43,655 bases of DNA from an uncultured Eubacteriales bacterium (GCA_934511365.1 CAKSWC010000016.1:1-43655); one strand, 5' to 3'. Shown: positions 33,889-43,221, numbered from the stretch's first letter. Translations and numbers: made by a program. Notes: generated from the letters alone by a model not told the origin.

Positions 33889-33904
33889 CTCCTTTCAAAA
33901 GGAG
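33889..33904 (-). promoter_or_regulatory. Hairpin that hides the Shine-Dalgarno of the Cys/Gly-rich peptide
   Basis: In the minus-strand RNA, CTCCTT-TTGA-AAGGAG pairs the AAGGAG(G) ribosome binding site of the gene at 33880 with an upstream anti-SD. The stem ends 8 bases before the ATG. It could make translation conditional. Confidence 0.5.
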
Positions 33905-33944
33905 CGGTGAACAACCTTTTGTTCTCCGTCCTGCTTTCATCCTC

Positions 33945-33973
33945 ATTATACGCCGGCACCGCTCAGGTGTTAC
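33945..33973 (-). promoter_or_regulatory. Promoter of Cys/Gly-rich peptide gene
   Basis: Minus strand GTAACA (33973-33968, 4 of 6 to consensus), 17-bp spacer, perfect TATAAT (33950-33945). Confidence 0.6.
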
Positions 33974-34033
33974 AGCGCCATAAAAATATCCGGATTAAAA
34001 GATTTTAAATCCGGCGTTCGTTCCTGTGAAAAA

Positions 34034-34063
34034 TTGACAACGCCTTGCTTTTTGTGTTATGAT
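34034..34063 (+). promoter_or_regulatory. Promoter of fucosidase operon
   Basis: TTGACA (34034-34039), 18-bp spacer, TATGAT (34058-34063), leaving about 88 nt of leader to the GH29 start. Confidence 0.65.
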
Positions 34064-34157
34064 TAATTAAATAGTTGCTTAAATATATTGCGGCGGCACT
34101 ATCGGATTTTTCAACGCCGCGCAGACCGATTTTTTTTCAGAAAGGCTATGGTGATTT

Positions 34158-35639
34158 ATGGCGGAACTCAAAAATTTTTTCCTTTCCCTCGGCAATGTTC
34201 TTTTTCCGCTTGGCTTTTTGAAAAAGCGCTTTGACTCATGGGACAGAGGTAACAGCGGTGCTGAACTTGAAAACGAACTTGTTGAGCGCCTGAACGCGGT
34301 CAGACCGAGCGAGCTTCAAAAAAAGTTTGCGGATTATGAATACTATACCTTCATCCATTTTGGAATGAACACCTGCACCGGGAACGAATGGGGAACGGGA
34401 AAGGAAAAGCCGGAGCAATTCAACGTCAAAGCCGTCAATACCGACCAATGGGCAAGGGTTGTTAAAAATTCCGGCAGCCGCGGAATAATCCTCACCGCGA
34501 AGCACCACGACGGCTTCTGCCTTTTTCCAAGCAAATACACCGAACATTCAATCAAAAACAGCCCATATAAAAACGGAAAGGGCGATATTGTCCGCGAACT
34601 TTCGGAAAGCTGCAAAAAATACGGCCTGCTTTTCGGAATTTACCTCTCGCCGTGGGACAGGCACGAAAGTACCTACGGAACAAAAGCATATGATGATTAC
34701 TTTGTTAACCAGCTTACTGAGCTTTGCACAAATTACGGCGATATTTTCACCTTCTGGTTTGACGGAGCAAAGGGGAAGGACGCACCGGACTTTTCCTATG
34801 ATTTTGAGCGCTATTACAAAGTTATCCGCACTCTCCAGCCGAACGCCGCAATTTGCAACTGCGGCCCCGATGTCCGCTGGATAGGCAACGAGGCGGGCCG
34901 GGTGCGCAAAAGCGAGTGGAGCGTTATTGCAAAAAACGCCGTTTCCGTTGAGGAGGTTATGAAAGGTTCTCAGCAGGGCGCAGATGAGGCGGACTCAATG
35001 CAGTCGTTTGACCGCTGCGAAAAGGACCTCGGCTCAAGAGAGACTCTTTTCAGCCGGAAAGACCTTGTTTGGTCGCAGGGAGAGGCTGATGTTTCAATAC
35101 ATAAAGATTGGTTCCACAGCCCAAACCCACGCCCGAGAACGGCGAAACAGCTTGAAAAAATCTATTTTCGGACGGTTGGCGGAAACGCTTTGCTTCTCCT
35201 CAATATTCCACCCTCAAAAAACGGAATTATTGAGCCGGATGATGTTAAGCTGCTTGAAAATTTCAAAAAGCGCGTTGACAGAGCCTTTTTGAAAAAGCTT
35301 TCCTTTTCCGCCGCAACGGAAAAAGGTGCCATACCGGAAGGCGTCCAAAATTATGCGCTCCAAAAAGGAGACGGCGCGCTGATTTTTTCCCTCCCCAAAA
35401 AGGAAAAAGTGCGCACTCTTGTCATAAGCGAGGACACCTCATTCGGTCAGCGCATTGAAAAGTTTGAAATCTATCTGAAATCTCCGCTCGGATTCAGAAA
35501 GGCATACAGCGGAACAACCGTCGGGAGCAAAAAAATTGTCCGCTTTCCGCTTTGCGCCGGAACGGACGAAATCAGATTCGTCATCACCCAGTCAAGAAGC
35601 TGCCCCGTTATCAGAAATGCGGAGCTTTACGGCGGTTAA
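34158..35639 (+). CDS. GH29 alpha-L-fucosidase
   Basis: 493 residues. The GH29 barrel shows YYTFIHFGMNTCTGNEWG, ILTAKHHDGFCLFPSKY, LLFGIYLSPWDRHE and FTFWFDGAKGK with the retaining nucleophile Asp202. A C-terminal beta domain (about 385-493) resembles the carbohydrate-facing sandwich of the family. There is no clear signal peptide (hydrophobic but not cleavable-looking MAELKNFFLSLGNVLFPLGF), so it may act in the cytoplasm or at the membrane on imported fucosides. GH29 releases alpha-linked fucose from host glycans or plant xyloglucan; the linkage is not readable. First gene of an operon with the SGNH protein 28 bp downstream. Confidence 0.88.
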   Translation: MAELKNFFLSLGNVLFPLGFLKKRFDSWDRGNSGAELENELVERLNAVRPSELQKKFADYEYYTFIHFGMNTCTGNEWGTGKEKPEQFNVKAVNTDQWARVVKNSGSRGIILTAKHHDGFCLFPSKYTEHSIKNSPYKNGKGDIVRELSESCKKYGLLFGIYLSPWDRHESTYGTKAYDDYFVNQLTELCTNYGDIFTFWFDGAKGKDAPDFSYDFERYYKVIRTLQPNAAICNCGPDVRWIGNEAGRVRKSEWSVIAKNAVSVEEVMKGSQQGADEADSMQSFDRCEKDLGSRETLFSRKDLVWSQGEADVSIHKDWFHSPNPRPRTAKQLEKIYFRTVGGNALLLLNIPPSKNGIIEPDDVKLLENFKKRVDRAFLKKLSFSAATEKGAIPEGVQNYALQKGDGALIFSLPKKEKVRTLVISEDTSFGQRIEKFEIYLKSPLGFRKAYSGTTVGSKKIVRFPLCAGTDEIRFVITQSRSCPVIRNAELYGG

Positions 35640-35667
35640 ATAACCGCAGAACGGAGATAACCGTATA

Positions 35668-37587
35668 ATGAAACTTAAAAAGCTATTTTTTCTCTTTGCG
35701 GCCGTGCTGATTCTTCTTGCGGCCTTTTCCGGCGCGGCAACCGTTTTTGCAAGGAGCGGCAGCGCGCAGGCTTTTCCGTATCCTGACGGGAACTACGGCA
35801 GCCTTTCCCCATCGGTTGAAGTGATTGCTTTCAATGCCGCCATGGGCTCGTCCTCCGAAAAATGGAAGAATGTTGATAAAACATCTCTTCCTGCACTTGA
35901 AAATTTCCGTGCGGAATATTTTGCCGCAAAGTATAAGCTTCCGGAAAGGACGATTGCCGCAATTAACGACAGTGCATTTATTGACGAGTTAGACGGTCTT
36001 ATTGCCGAAAGCAGAAGGAATTTTCAAAAAAGCTTCAGGGTTCTTGCAATCGGGAACAGCTTCAGCAACGATGCGGTGAAGTATATCTATCAGATTGCAA
36101 AAAACGCCGGAGCAAAAAACATTGTTGTTGCAAGTATGCACATAGCGGCCTGCGACCTCAAAACCCACAGAGCCAACGCCGAGGGCAACCTTTCCGTTTA
36201 TAAATACTGCAAAAACAAAAACGGAAAATGGAAAGTGCGCAAAAACGTCAGCCTCATTTCGGCAATAAAGGACGAAAGCTGGGATTACATCACTCTTCAG
36301 CAGTCCAGCCCGCTCAGCGGTATTGAAAAAAGCTATAACCGCGACCTCGATTTTATGGTTGACTATGTTTTGAAAAACAGGCCGCGCAAAACAACAAGAC
36401 TTTGCTGGCACATGACGTGGACGTTTTCAAAAAGATACGGCAAGGAATGCTTCGCTGCCTATAATTTTGACCAGACGAATATGTATAACTCAATCTGCCG
36501 CGCAGTAAGAGCCAAAATTATTCCGAACAAAAGCTTCGCCGTGCTTATTCCGGTCGGAACTGCTGTTCAAAACCTTAGAACGAGCTATATCGGAGACAGG
36601 CTCAACCGCGACGGCCGCCATCTTAACGCTCTCGGCCAATATACGGCGGCAATGACCTTTGTCCGTGCGCTTGGTTTCAGCATCGACTCCGTGTCATGGA
36701 TCCCGAAGGAGAAAAAAGTTTCAAAAACCTATCTTCCGGCTGTCAAGGCCGCCGTCAACGATTCAATTTCATCTCCTCTTTCCGTCACTGACGAGAACCG
36801 GATATGCAACCACAAAACAACAAAAAACGGCGCTTTCAACACTGTTGTCAAACTTCCGGCCAGAAAAGCGACCTGCAAAATGAGCGGCCTTACCGAAGGC
36901 TCTTTTTGCAAGGTTTGCGGAAAAACGCTGAAAAAGCAGCAGGTCATACCGAAGCTTTCAAGCCATAAATATGTGTTCACGCTCAAAACGCCGGCAACGG
37001 AAACGGCCGATGGCGAAACCATTGGAACCTGCAAGGCCTGCGGACAGACTGAAAGGCGCGTTATTCACAGAATAAAGAGCGTTTCACTTTCAAAATCAAC
37101 ATTCACATTCAGCAATAAATCCGTCAGTCCGGCTGTCACCGTTAAGGACAGCGCAGGAAAAACTCTTAAAGAGGGCGCAGATTACACCCTCTCCTTTTCC
37201 GGTGGACGGAAGGAAGTTGGAAAATATTTTGTCCGGGTATCTTTTAAAGATAAATACAAAGGAAAAGTTCAGCTCTTTTTCAACATTGTTCCGCGCAAAA
37301 CTTCAATCAAATCTGCAAAACAGCTTTTAAAAGGCATTGCCCTCGTTTGGAACGAACAGGAGAATGTGACAGGCTATATCATTGAATACGGCACCGACCC
37401 GAATTTTTCCGATTCAGGCGTTAAACAAATCAAAGTTGGGGCTGCGGCAACAGGAAAATGGATTGAAACTGGCAAAAGGGGAACCTACTTCGTCCGCATA
37501 AGAACCTATAAAAACGCGGCCTTTGACGGCAAAAGGGCGGCCTTTTGTTCAGCTTGGAGCGAAAGCAAAAAAATCACAATCAAATAA
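35668..37587 (+). CDS. Secreted SGNH-type hydrolase (DUF4886-like) with paired-Cys modules and C-terminal beta domains
   Basis: 639 residues. A signal peptide is followed by a linker, then the SGNH-like domain (about 120-350): VLAIGNSFSNDA with Ser131 in the GNSFS motif, YITLQQSSP and a late DxxH (Asp315, His318) in NRDGRHLNALGQ. From about 375 come Cys pairs (TCKMSGL, CKVCGK, CKACGQ), as in the repeat protein at 1-3387, then an Ig-like segment (VSLSKSTFTFSN ... GKVQLFFNIVP) and a final FN3-like domain. DUF4886/SGNH enzymes are esterases; removal of acyl groups from glycans would suit the neighbouring fucosidase. Gaps of 28 and 17 bp to its neighbours indicate one operon. Confidence 0.8.
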   Translation: MKLKKLFFLFAAVLILLAAFSGAATVFARSGSAQAFPYPDGNYGSLSPSVEVIAFNAAMGSSSEKWKNVDKTSLPALENFRAEYFAAKYKLPERTIAAINDSAFIDELDGLIAESRRNFQKSFRVLAIGNSFSNDAVKYIYQIAKNAGAKNIVVASMHIAACDLKTHRANAEGNLSVYKYCKNKNGKWKVRKNVSLISAIKDESWDYITLQQSSPLSGIEKSYNRDLDFMVDYVLKNRPRKTTRLCWHMTWTFSKRYGKECFAAYNFDQTNMYNSICRAVRAKIIPNKSFAVLIPVGTAVQNLRTSYIGDRLNRDGRHLNALGQYTAAMTFVRALGFSIDSVSWIPKEKKVSKTYLPAVKAAVNDSISSPLSVTDENRICNHKTTKNGAFNTVVKLPARKATCKMSGLTEGSFCKVCGKTLKKQQVIPKLSSHKYVFTLKTPATETADGETIGTCKACGQTERRVIHRIKSVSLSKSTFTFSNKSVSPAVTVKDSAGKTLKEGADYTLSFSGGRKEVGKYFVRVSFKDKYKGKVQLFFNIVPRKTSIKSAKQLLKGIALVWNEQENVTGYIIEYGTDPNFSDSGVKQIKVGAAATGKWIETGKRGTYFVRIRTYKNAAFDGKRAAFCSAWSESKKITIK

Positions 37588-37604
37588 AACAGGGAGGAAT
37601 CATA

Positions 37605-38144
37605 ATGAGCAAAGTTTTGGTTATCACAACAAGTCTGAGGAAAATCAGCAACTCGGAGCTTCTTGCCGATGAGTTTATAAAGGGCGCAAAGGACGCCGGT
37701 CATGACGTTGAAAAAATTTCTCTGCGCGGCCGGAAGCTCGGATACTGCATCGGCTGCCTTTCCTGCCAGAAAACGGGTAAATGCGTGATAAAAGACGATA
37801 TGACCGAAATCAACCAAAAGCTGCACGACTGCGATGCTGTGGCTTTTGCAACGCCAATCTATTATTATGAAATGTGCGGCCAGATGAAAACCCTGCTTGA
37901 CCGTGCAAATCCGCTTTACGGCTCAGACTACAGGTTCAGGAAGGTATATCTCCTTTCAACCGCGGCAGAAAACGATGAAAACACGGCTGACCGTGCAATA
38001 GAAGGACTTTGCGGCTGGGTTGAATGCTTTGAAAAAGCCGAGTTTGCCGGAACGGTTTTTGCCGGCGGAGTGAACGAACCGGGCGAGGTCAGAACAAGTC
38101 CGAGCCTTAAAGAAGCATACAAACTCGGAAGCGAGATTGAGTGA
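37605..38144 (+). CDS. Flavodoxin-like NAD(P)H-dependent oxidoreductase
   Basis: 179 residues from ATG 37605 (AGGGAGG upstream). Seen: KVLVITTSLRKISNSELLAD, an FMN-phosphate loop; a Cys cluster YCIGCLSCQKTGKC after residue 45; and FATPIYYYEMCGQMKTLLDR, the flavin-contacting segment of NADPH-dependent FMN reductases and iron-sulfur flavoproteins. The four Cys could hold an Fe-S cluster or metal. Third gene of the fucosidase operon by spacing (17 bp); why a redox enzyme is there is unclear. A terminator follows. Confidence 0.82.
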   Translation: MSKVLVITTSLRKISNSELLADEFIKGAKDAGHDVEKISLRGRKLGYCIGCLSCQKTGKCVIKDDMTEINQKLHDCDAVAFATPIYYYEMCGQMKTLLDRANPLYGSDYRFRKVYLLSTAAENDENTADRAIEGLCGWVECFEKAEFAGTVFAGGVNEPGEVRTSPSLKEAYKLGSEIE

Positions 38145-38185
38145 GCAATTAACCCGAAACCAAAATTCAAACGACTACCGCTATG

Positions 38186-38233
38186 GGCGGCTCGGGAGGA
38201 CATTGAAAGCCTTGCCGAGCCGTCTGTTTTTTT
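38186..38233 (+). terminator. Terminator of fucosidase operon
   Basis: GGCGGCTCGG / CCGAGCCGTC with a 19-base loop, then TGTTTTTTT, about 40 bp after the flavoprotein stop. Confidence 0.8.
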
Positions 38234-38445
38234 GCTCTTTTTTCAAAAAAACGCAGTTCGGCGCGGAAACGCAAAAAAAGAGAATGGCCTTTCAAAACCG
38301 CCAACAGCGGTGTTTGGTGAACGCTTGCTCACATTTTTCCGCTTTTTTTTAATATTGACTCCAACATTATGACTGATTTTGTTTGTAAACCGTCACATTC
38401 AGGGAAAATATTCATAAATTGTTTATATTTTCACTCAAAAACCTG
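38234..38445. other. Intergenic stretch before ligase operon
   Basis: No gene seen. Contains two small hairpins: ACCGC-CAACA-GCGGT (38297-38311) and GTGA-ACGCTTGC-TCAC (38317-38332, followed by T-rich sequence). The rest is AT-rich. Confidence 0.5.
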
Positions 38446-38474
38446 TTGATAAAAATTTCAACACCATGTATACT
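38446..38474 (+). promoter_or_regulatory. Promoter of the ligase/condensation operon
   Basis: TTGATA (38446-38451), 17-bp spacer, TATACT (38469-38474). The predicted start near 38481 leaves about 83 nt of leader. Confidence 0.7.
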
Positions 38475-38484
38475 TTTAACGTGA

Positions 38485-38526
38485 ATCAACACAGTGTCGG
38501 TCTCTAAATCGGCTGTGTGATTTTTT
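38485..38526 (+). promoter_or_regulatory. Leader hairpin with T tract (attenuator candidate)
   Basis: In the leader, ACACAG (38489-38494) pairs with CTGTGT (38513-38518), flanked by ATC/GAT with a bulge, and is followed by TTTTTT. It sits between promoter and first start codon, so it could stop transcription conditionally. Confidence 0.55.
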
Positions 38527-38563
38527 GGAGTTTTATTATATTTTTGGACAGGAGAAAAACATT

Positions 38564-40213
38564 ATGGCAAGAAAGATGAAATCACCTCACCCATTTATTG
38601 AAGTACCCGATTTCAAAACCGCACGCGAAATGATCGAATACGGCCACATCAAGGGCGGCGACCAAAAGCAGTATGTCTATCTTGAAACGCGGACAAAGGA
38701 GCGCACAAAGAGCTTTAACGAGGTTTGGTATGACACCGTTGGCCTTGGACAGAATCTTTATATGCGCGGCCTTTCCGGAAAAAAGGTTGCAATCCTCAGT
38801 GATAACAGCTATTACTGGATTGTTTGTTTTTATTCGATCCTTACCGGAAAGTACACCGTTATTCCCCTTGACGCAAAGCTCATGGACGATGACATCATCG
38901 ACATTATGAGAAGAAGCCACTGCGACGCAATCTATTACTCGGACGAATTCGCCGGTACCGTTGAAAAGCTCAAAAAAGCCGACGGCGTCTGCCTTAAGGA
39001 ATACATAAAAATCAGCGATTTCTATGACCTCATTGAAGAGGGTCACGCCGACATCAAAGCCGGAAACAAGTGCTATCTTGACGAGCCGCCGCTTCCGGAA
39101 GATATTGCAACAATCGTTTTCACCTCCGGAACAACCGGAAAAAGCAAGGGCGTAATGCTCAGCCACAAGAACATTATGACCTCTGCCGTCTCTTCCGCAA
39201 GACTTATTCAGGGCCACCACGCAATCGGATTTTTGCCGATGAACCATACCTTTGCCTGGGCGAGCGCTCTCTTCCTTGTTAATGTTTTCACTGGCTGGGG
39301 CTATATTTGCCGCAGTCTCAAGGATATTCCGCAGGATATGAAAAAGTATCATCCCCAGAACATCGCCGGCGTTCCGCTTCTTATTGAAACAATCTATAAA
39401 ACCGTTTGGCGCACAGCCGAAAAAACCGGCAGGGCAGACAAGCTGCGCAAGGGCATCAAGCTGAGCAATTTCCTGCGCGATAAGCTTGGAATCGACATCA
39501 GAAGAAAGCTCTTTAAGCAGGTTATTGACGGTCTTGGCGGCGAGCTTGAATATATCGTTATCGGCGGCGCATATCTTGACCCGGTTTATGAAAAAGGTCT
39601 CAGCGACCTTGGAATAGAAGTATTCAACGGCTACGGCACAACCGAATGCTCGCCGGGAATCACAATTTCAACCTATGAGAATTATAAATTCGGCTCCTGC
39701 GGAAAGCCCATGGGATGCGAAATTAAAATCAAGGATCCGGACGAGGACGGTATCGGTGAAATTTGCGTTAAGGGCGATAACGTCATGGTCGGCTACTATG
39801 AGGATCCGGAGGCTACCGCATCCGTTATGGACGGCGACTGGTTCATGACCGGCGACTACGGCTATATTGACGAGGAAGGCTTCCTGTTCTATGTTGGACG
39901 CAAAAAGAACCTTATCGTTCTTTCAAACGGAAAGAACGTCTCTCCCGAGGAGCTTGAGGATCAGCTGACAAGACTTGATTATGTCAAGGAAGTTATAGTT
40001 TCCGAAGAGGACAACCTCATCACCGCAGAGTTCTATCTTGATGAAGAGCTTTGCCCGGACGCAAAAGAAAAAATTAAAGAGGACGTCAAAAAATATAACG
40101 CCACTCTCCCGTCATACAAAAGAATTCTTCAAATCAAAACCAGAGACACCGAATTCCCGAAAACCACAAGTCTTAAAATTAAGAGAAAGTATAAGGATGA
40201 TATAAAGGTATGA
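38564..40213 (+). CDS. AMP-dependent acyl ligase (adenylate-forming), first of two
   Basis: 549 residues from ATG 38564 (ACAGGAGA upstream; in-frame Met 38525 falls in the leader). Seen: TIVFTSGTTGKSKGVMLSH (P-loop, about residue 195), YGTTECSPG, DWFMTGDYGYIDEEGFLFYV, GRKKNLIVLSNGKNVSPEEL hinge and the catalytic Lys region TTSLKIKRK near the end. This is a complete ANL ligase of the fatty acyl-CoA/ACP synthetase type, without fused carrier or condensation domains. It may activate a fatty or aryl acid and load it on CoA or on the carrier protein at 43222. The next gene overlaps by 4 bp (ATGA). Confidence 0.88.
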   Translation: MARKMKSPHPFIEVPDFKTAREMIEYGHIKGGDQKQYVYLETRTKERTKSFNEVWYDTVGLGQNLYMRGLSGKKVAILSDNSYYWIVCFYSILTGKYTVIPLDAKLMDDDIIDIMRRSHCDAIYYSDEFAGTVEKLKKADGVCLKEYIKISDFYDLIEEGHADIKAGNKCYLDEPPLPEDIATIVFTSGTTGKSKGVMLSHKNIMTSAVSSARLIQGHHAIGFLPMNHTFAWASALFLVNVFTGWGYICRSLKDIPQDMKKYHPQNIAGVPLLIETIYKTVWRTAEKTGRADKLRKGIKLSNFLRDKLGIDIRRKLFKQVIDGLGGELEYIVIGGAYLDPVYEKGLSDLGIEVFNGYGTTECSPGITISTYENYKFGSCGKPMGCEIKIKDPDEDGIGEICVKGDNVMVGYYEDPEATASVMDGDWFMTGDYGYIDEEGFLFYVGRKKNLIVLSNGKNVSPEELEDQLTRLDYVKEVIVSEEDNLITAEFYLDEELCPDAKEKIKEDVKKYNATLPSYKRILQIKTRDTEFPKTTSLKIKRKYKDDIKV

Positions 40214-41757
40214 GCAAAATAAATACCATCAGACAACTTGTTGATTACGCCGCGGACAAATACGGCAGCAAGGACTTTTGCCGCTATATCCGGGACGGAA
40301 AGGTTGCAAAGAAAAGCTATGGCGAATTCCGCGAGGACTGCCTTGCAGTCTGCCGCTATATTAATTCGGTGAAAAAGGAGCGCATTCACATTGCTTTCAT
40401 CGGAAGCACAAATTATGAATACATTGCCTGCCTGACCGGAATGATTTTCAGCGGAAATGTTGTTGTTCCCTTTGCGCCGGACATCAGTGTGGCTGAGGCG
40501 GCAGACCTTTTTGAGGACGCGGACATTGAGCTGCTTTTCTGCGAGGATGCTTTTTGCGAAAAGGCGAAGATGGTTCAAAAAAGATATCCCGGCCTCAAGA
40601 AAGTTGTCTCGCTCGGCAACGCGCAATGGTTTGACGGTATTTTTGAAAAATACAAAACAGGCTCGTTTTATAACGGACTTTCAAACATTCCGGAATATCC
40701 CGACCATTGTTCGCTCATCATTTATACCTCCGGAACAACCGGCCGCAGAAAGGGCGTTATGCTCTCCAACCGGAACCTTGCCGCAAACACCTGCTATAAC
40801 GAATACAATATGGATTCAACGGACGTCAGTTTTTCCGTTCTTCCAATGCACCACGTTTTTTGTTATGCGTGCGACGTTCTCAAAACGCTCTATGACGGCG
40901 GAACGCTCTGCCTCAACGGTGAACTGCGCAATCTTTACACAAATCTTCTCATTTTTGAGCCGACGATAATGAGAATTGTTCCCGCGCTTTGCAAGTCAAT
41001 TCTTACAAGAATAAAAATTACGGAAAGGCAAAACCCCTCCCTCACGCCGCGCGAGGCGGCAGAAAAGGTGGTTGGAAAAAATTTCCGGCGGATGATTTCC
41101 GGCTCGGCGTTCCTTTCCGCCGCACTCATTGACGGCTTTGAAAAATACGGGATAACCGTTCGTCAGGGCTACGGAATGAGCGAATGCAGCCCGAGAATTT
41201 CTACCTCAGACTTTGTTGACACTGAAAACAAATATTCAAACGGAAAGGTTCTTTCCGTCAATGAAGTCAGAATTGTTGAAAACGAAATTCAGGTTAAAGG
41301 CCCCTCGGCCATGCTTGGCTATTACAAGCGCCCCGAGGAGACGGCGGCGGCTTTCACAAAGGACGGGTTTCTTCATACCGGTGACCTCGGCTATCTCAAA
41401 GGCAGCCACATCTATCTCACCGGAAGAAAAAAGAACCTTATCATTCTTTCCAACGGTGAAAATGTTTCTCCGGAGGAAATTGAAAACCGTTTTGTTGATG
41501 ACGGCGTGGTGAAGGAAATTGTTGTTATCGGTGAAAACGATAAGTTTATCGCCGAAATATATCCCGACTCTCAGTTTGCCGAAGCGCACGGCATTACGGA
41601 CATTGAAGCCGAGATTCAAAAAATTGTTGACCGGGTCAACATTGAATCGCCGTCCGACCGCCAGATTTTTGCTTTCAGACTCAGAGAAAAACCGTTTGAG
41701 CGCACCTCAACGGGAAAAATCAAACGTACGGAATTTTACTATAAAGGCGTCGGCTGA
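40210..41757 (+). CDS. AMP-dependent acyl ligase/adenylation enzyme, second of two
   Basis: 515 residues. Same ANL motifs: LIIYTSGTTGRRKGVMLSN, QGYGMSECSPRIS, GFLHTGDLGYLKG, LTGRKKNLIILSNGENVSPE and the catalytic Lys near RTSTGKIKRTEFY. It is clearly different in sequence from the first ligase but shares the YTSGTTG-type loop, so the two probably act on different acids (for example one acyl chain and one amino acid), or one loads CoA and the other the carrier. Which is which cannot be told. Start overlaps the previous stop, so translation is coupled. Confidence 0.88.
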   Translation: MSKINTIRQLVDYAADKYGSKDFCRYIRDGKVAKKSYGEFREDCLAVCRYINSVKKERIHIAFIGSTNYEYIACLTGMIFSGNVVVPFAPDISVAEAADLFEDADIELLFCEDAFCEKAKMVQKRYPGLKKVVSLGNAQWFDGIFEKYKTGSFYNGLSNIPEYPDHCSLIIYTSGTTGRRKGVMLSNRNLAANTCYNEYNMDSTDVSFSVLPMHHVFCYACDVLKTLYDGGTLCLNGELRNLYTNLLIFEPTIMRIVPALCKSILTRIKITERQNPSLTPREAAEKVVGKNFRRMISGSAFLSAALIDGFEKYGITVRQGYGMSECSPRISTSDFVDTENKYSNGKVLSVNEVRIVENEIQVKGPSAMLGYYKRPEETAAAFTKDGFLHTGDLGYLKGSHIYLTGRKKNLIILSNGENVSPEEIENRFVDDGVVKEIVVIGENDKFIAEIYPDSQFAEAHGITDIEAEIQKIVDRVNIESPSDRQIFAFRLREKPFERTSTGKIKRTEFYYKGVG

Positions 41758-41787
41758 GAAACGGCCGAACAGACAGGAGGAAACAAT

Positions 41788-43215
41788 ATGTTTGAAAGAA
41801 CACTTCCCACGGGTGAAAAGGTTGACGCTTTTCCCCTTGCAACTCCGCAGCAGTTCATGCTTTTCATGTCTATGCAGTACGGTGCCCATTACCCGGTCAA
41901 CAACATCGGCTCGGGTTATTACTGGCAGGGCGAAATGGATTTTGACCTCATGAAAGAGGCGATTCTTGAAGCTGTTTTGCGCTGCGACACAATGCGTATG
42001 CGCTTCATGCCGGACGAACAGTACAAGGTTCTTCAATATATTACTCCGAAAAGCGAGATGGAGATTGAAACGTGGGATTACAGCGCTATGCCGCTCAAAG
42101 AGGCGCACGAAAAGCTGCTTGAGTTTTCTCATGGACAGATACCGATGTTCTTTTGCGAGATTCACACAATAAAACTCATGAAACTCGCCGAGGGATACAA
42201 CGGAATTTTTATGAAGCTCCACCACCTTGCAATGGACGCTTTTTCCGTTAAGGTCTTTCTGCGTGACATTATGGAGCTTTATCTCCACAAGCTCAAAGGT
42301 GCGCCGTATCCGAAACCGATGCGTCCGTATATTCCGGCTCTCATGGGTGAGCTTGCGTATCTCAAAAGCGAGCAGTACGCTGCCGATAAAAAATATTGGG
42401 AAGAGTCCCTTTCAAAAACGAGCGAGCCGATTTTTACCGACTATATGCTTGAAAGCAGGCTCAAACAGCAGCGCAGGGAACACCCGACCCACCGCTTTGC
42501 GGATATCCATTCCGGTTCCCCGGCCGCAAAGGCAAAGATTTTTGAAATGACTCAGGAGGAAACGGACGCGCTTTCCTCAATGTGCCGCGAAAACGACCTT
42601 TCGCTTTGCGCTGCGCTTTCAATGGGCGTCCGCACCGCGCTTTCCGTTTTTAACGATGACGAGGAGGACGTCTCCTTCAAAATGATTGTTGACCGCAGAG
42701 GTTCCCTTGCGGAAAAGAAGTCCGGCGGAATACGCATCAACTTTTTTCCAATGCGCAGCATTATAACTCCCGATATGACTTTCTTTGAGGCTGTGCGCAG
42801 CATTATGAATGTTCAAAACGAAATTTACAGCCATTGCTCGCTGAGCTTTGCTGAAATGCTTGCCGAGCGCCACAAGTCAATGCCAAAGGACGCAAAACCC
42901 GATTCAACCTATGACAGCATGGGATTTTCCTATCAGCCGCTGATGCTCATCCCCAATGTTGACGAAAAAACGGCAAAGAGCGCAAAAGGCGTTTGGTATA
43001 ACAACGGCGCGTCAATGATTCCGCTTTATCTCACGGCGAGACACAGGGCAAACGATGGCGGTCTTGAATTCATTTTTGAATACAGACTAACGCCGAACCC
43101 GGAACATGACATTGACGTTTTCTTCCAAAAAATGCGCATTGCTTTGAATCTCGGCGCAAAGAACCCCGGAATCAAAGTTGGTGAAATTCTTGAAAAATGT
43201 GCTGTTGAAAGGTGA
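41788..43215 (+). CDS. Free-standing condensation-domain protein
   Basis: 475 residues, RBS ACAGGAGG. The hallmark is KLHHLAMDAFSV, giving HHxxxD with His145-His146 and Asp150. The length and the two-lobed layout match the NRPS condensation superfamily, which joins a carrier-bound acyl group to an amine or alcohol. There are no fused adenylation or carrier domains. Later segments include SFKMIVDRRG and GGIRINFFPMRS, similar to the DFGWG-region of condensation proteins. Probable product: an N-acyl or O-acyl compound. Cannot exclude an acyltransferase of the same fold with CoA donors. Confidence 0.82.
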   Translation: MFERTLPTGEKVDAFPLATPQQFMLFMSMQYGAHYPVNNIGSGYYWQGEMDFDLMKEAILEAVLRCDTMRMRFMPDEQYKVLQYITPKSEMEIETWDYSAMPLKEAHEKLLEFSHGQIPMFFCEIHTIKLMKLAEGYNGIFMKLHHLAMDAFSVKVFLRDIMELYLHKLKGAPYPKPMRPYIPALMGELAYLKSEQYAADKKYWEESLSKTSEPIFTDYMLESRLKQQRREHPTHRFADIHSGSPAAKAKIFEMTQEETDALSSMCRENDLSLCAALSMGVRTALSVFNDDEEDVSFKMIVDRRGSLAEKKSGGIRINFFPMRSIITPDMTFFEAVRSIMNVQNEIYSHCSLSFAEMLAERHKSMPKDAKPDSTYDSMGFSYQPLMLIPNVDEKTAKSAKGVWYNNGASMIPLYLTARHRANDGGLEFIFEYRLTPNPEHDIDVFFQKMRIALNLGAKNPGIKVGEILEKCAVER

Positions 43216-43221
43216 AAAAAG

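Noticed and set aside
38582..39352. Minus-strand ORF of 256 residues
   Set aside because: Antisense to the first ligase, whose motifs are intact.
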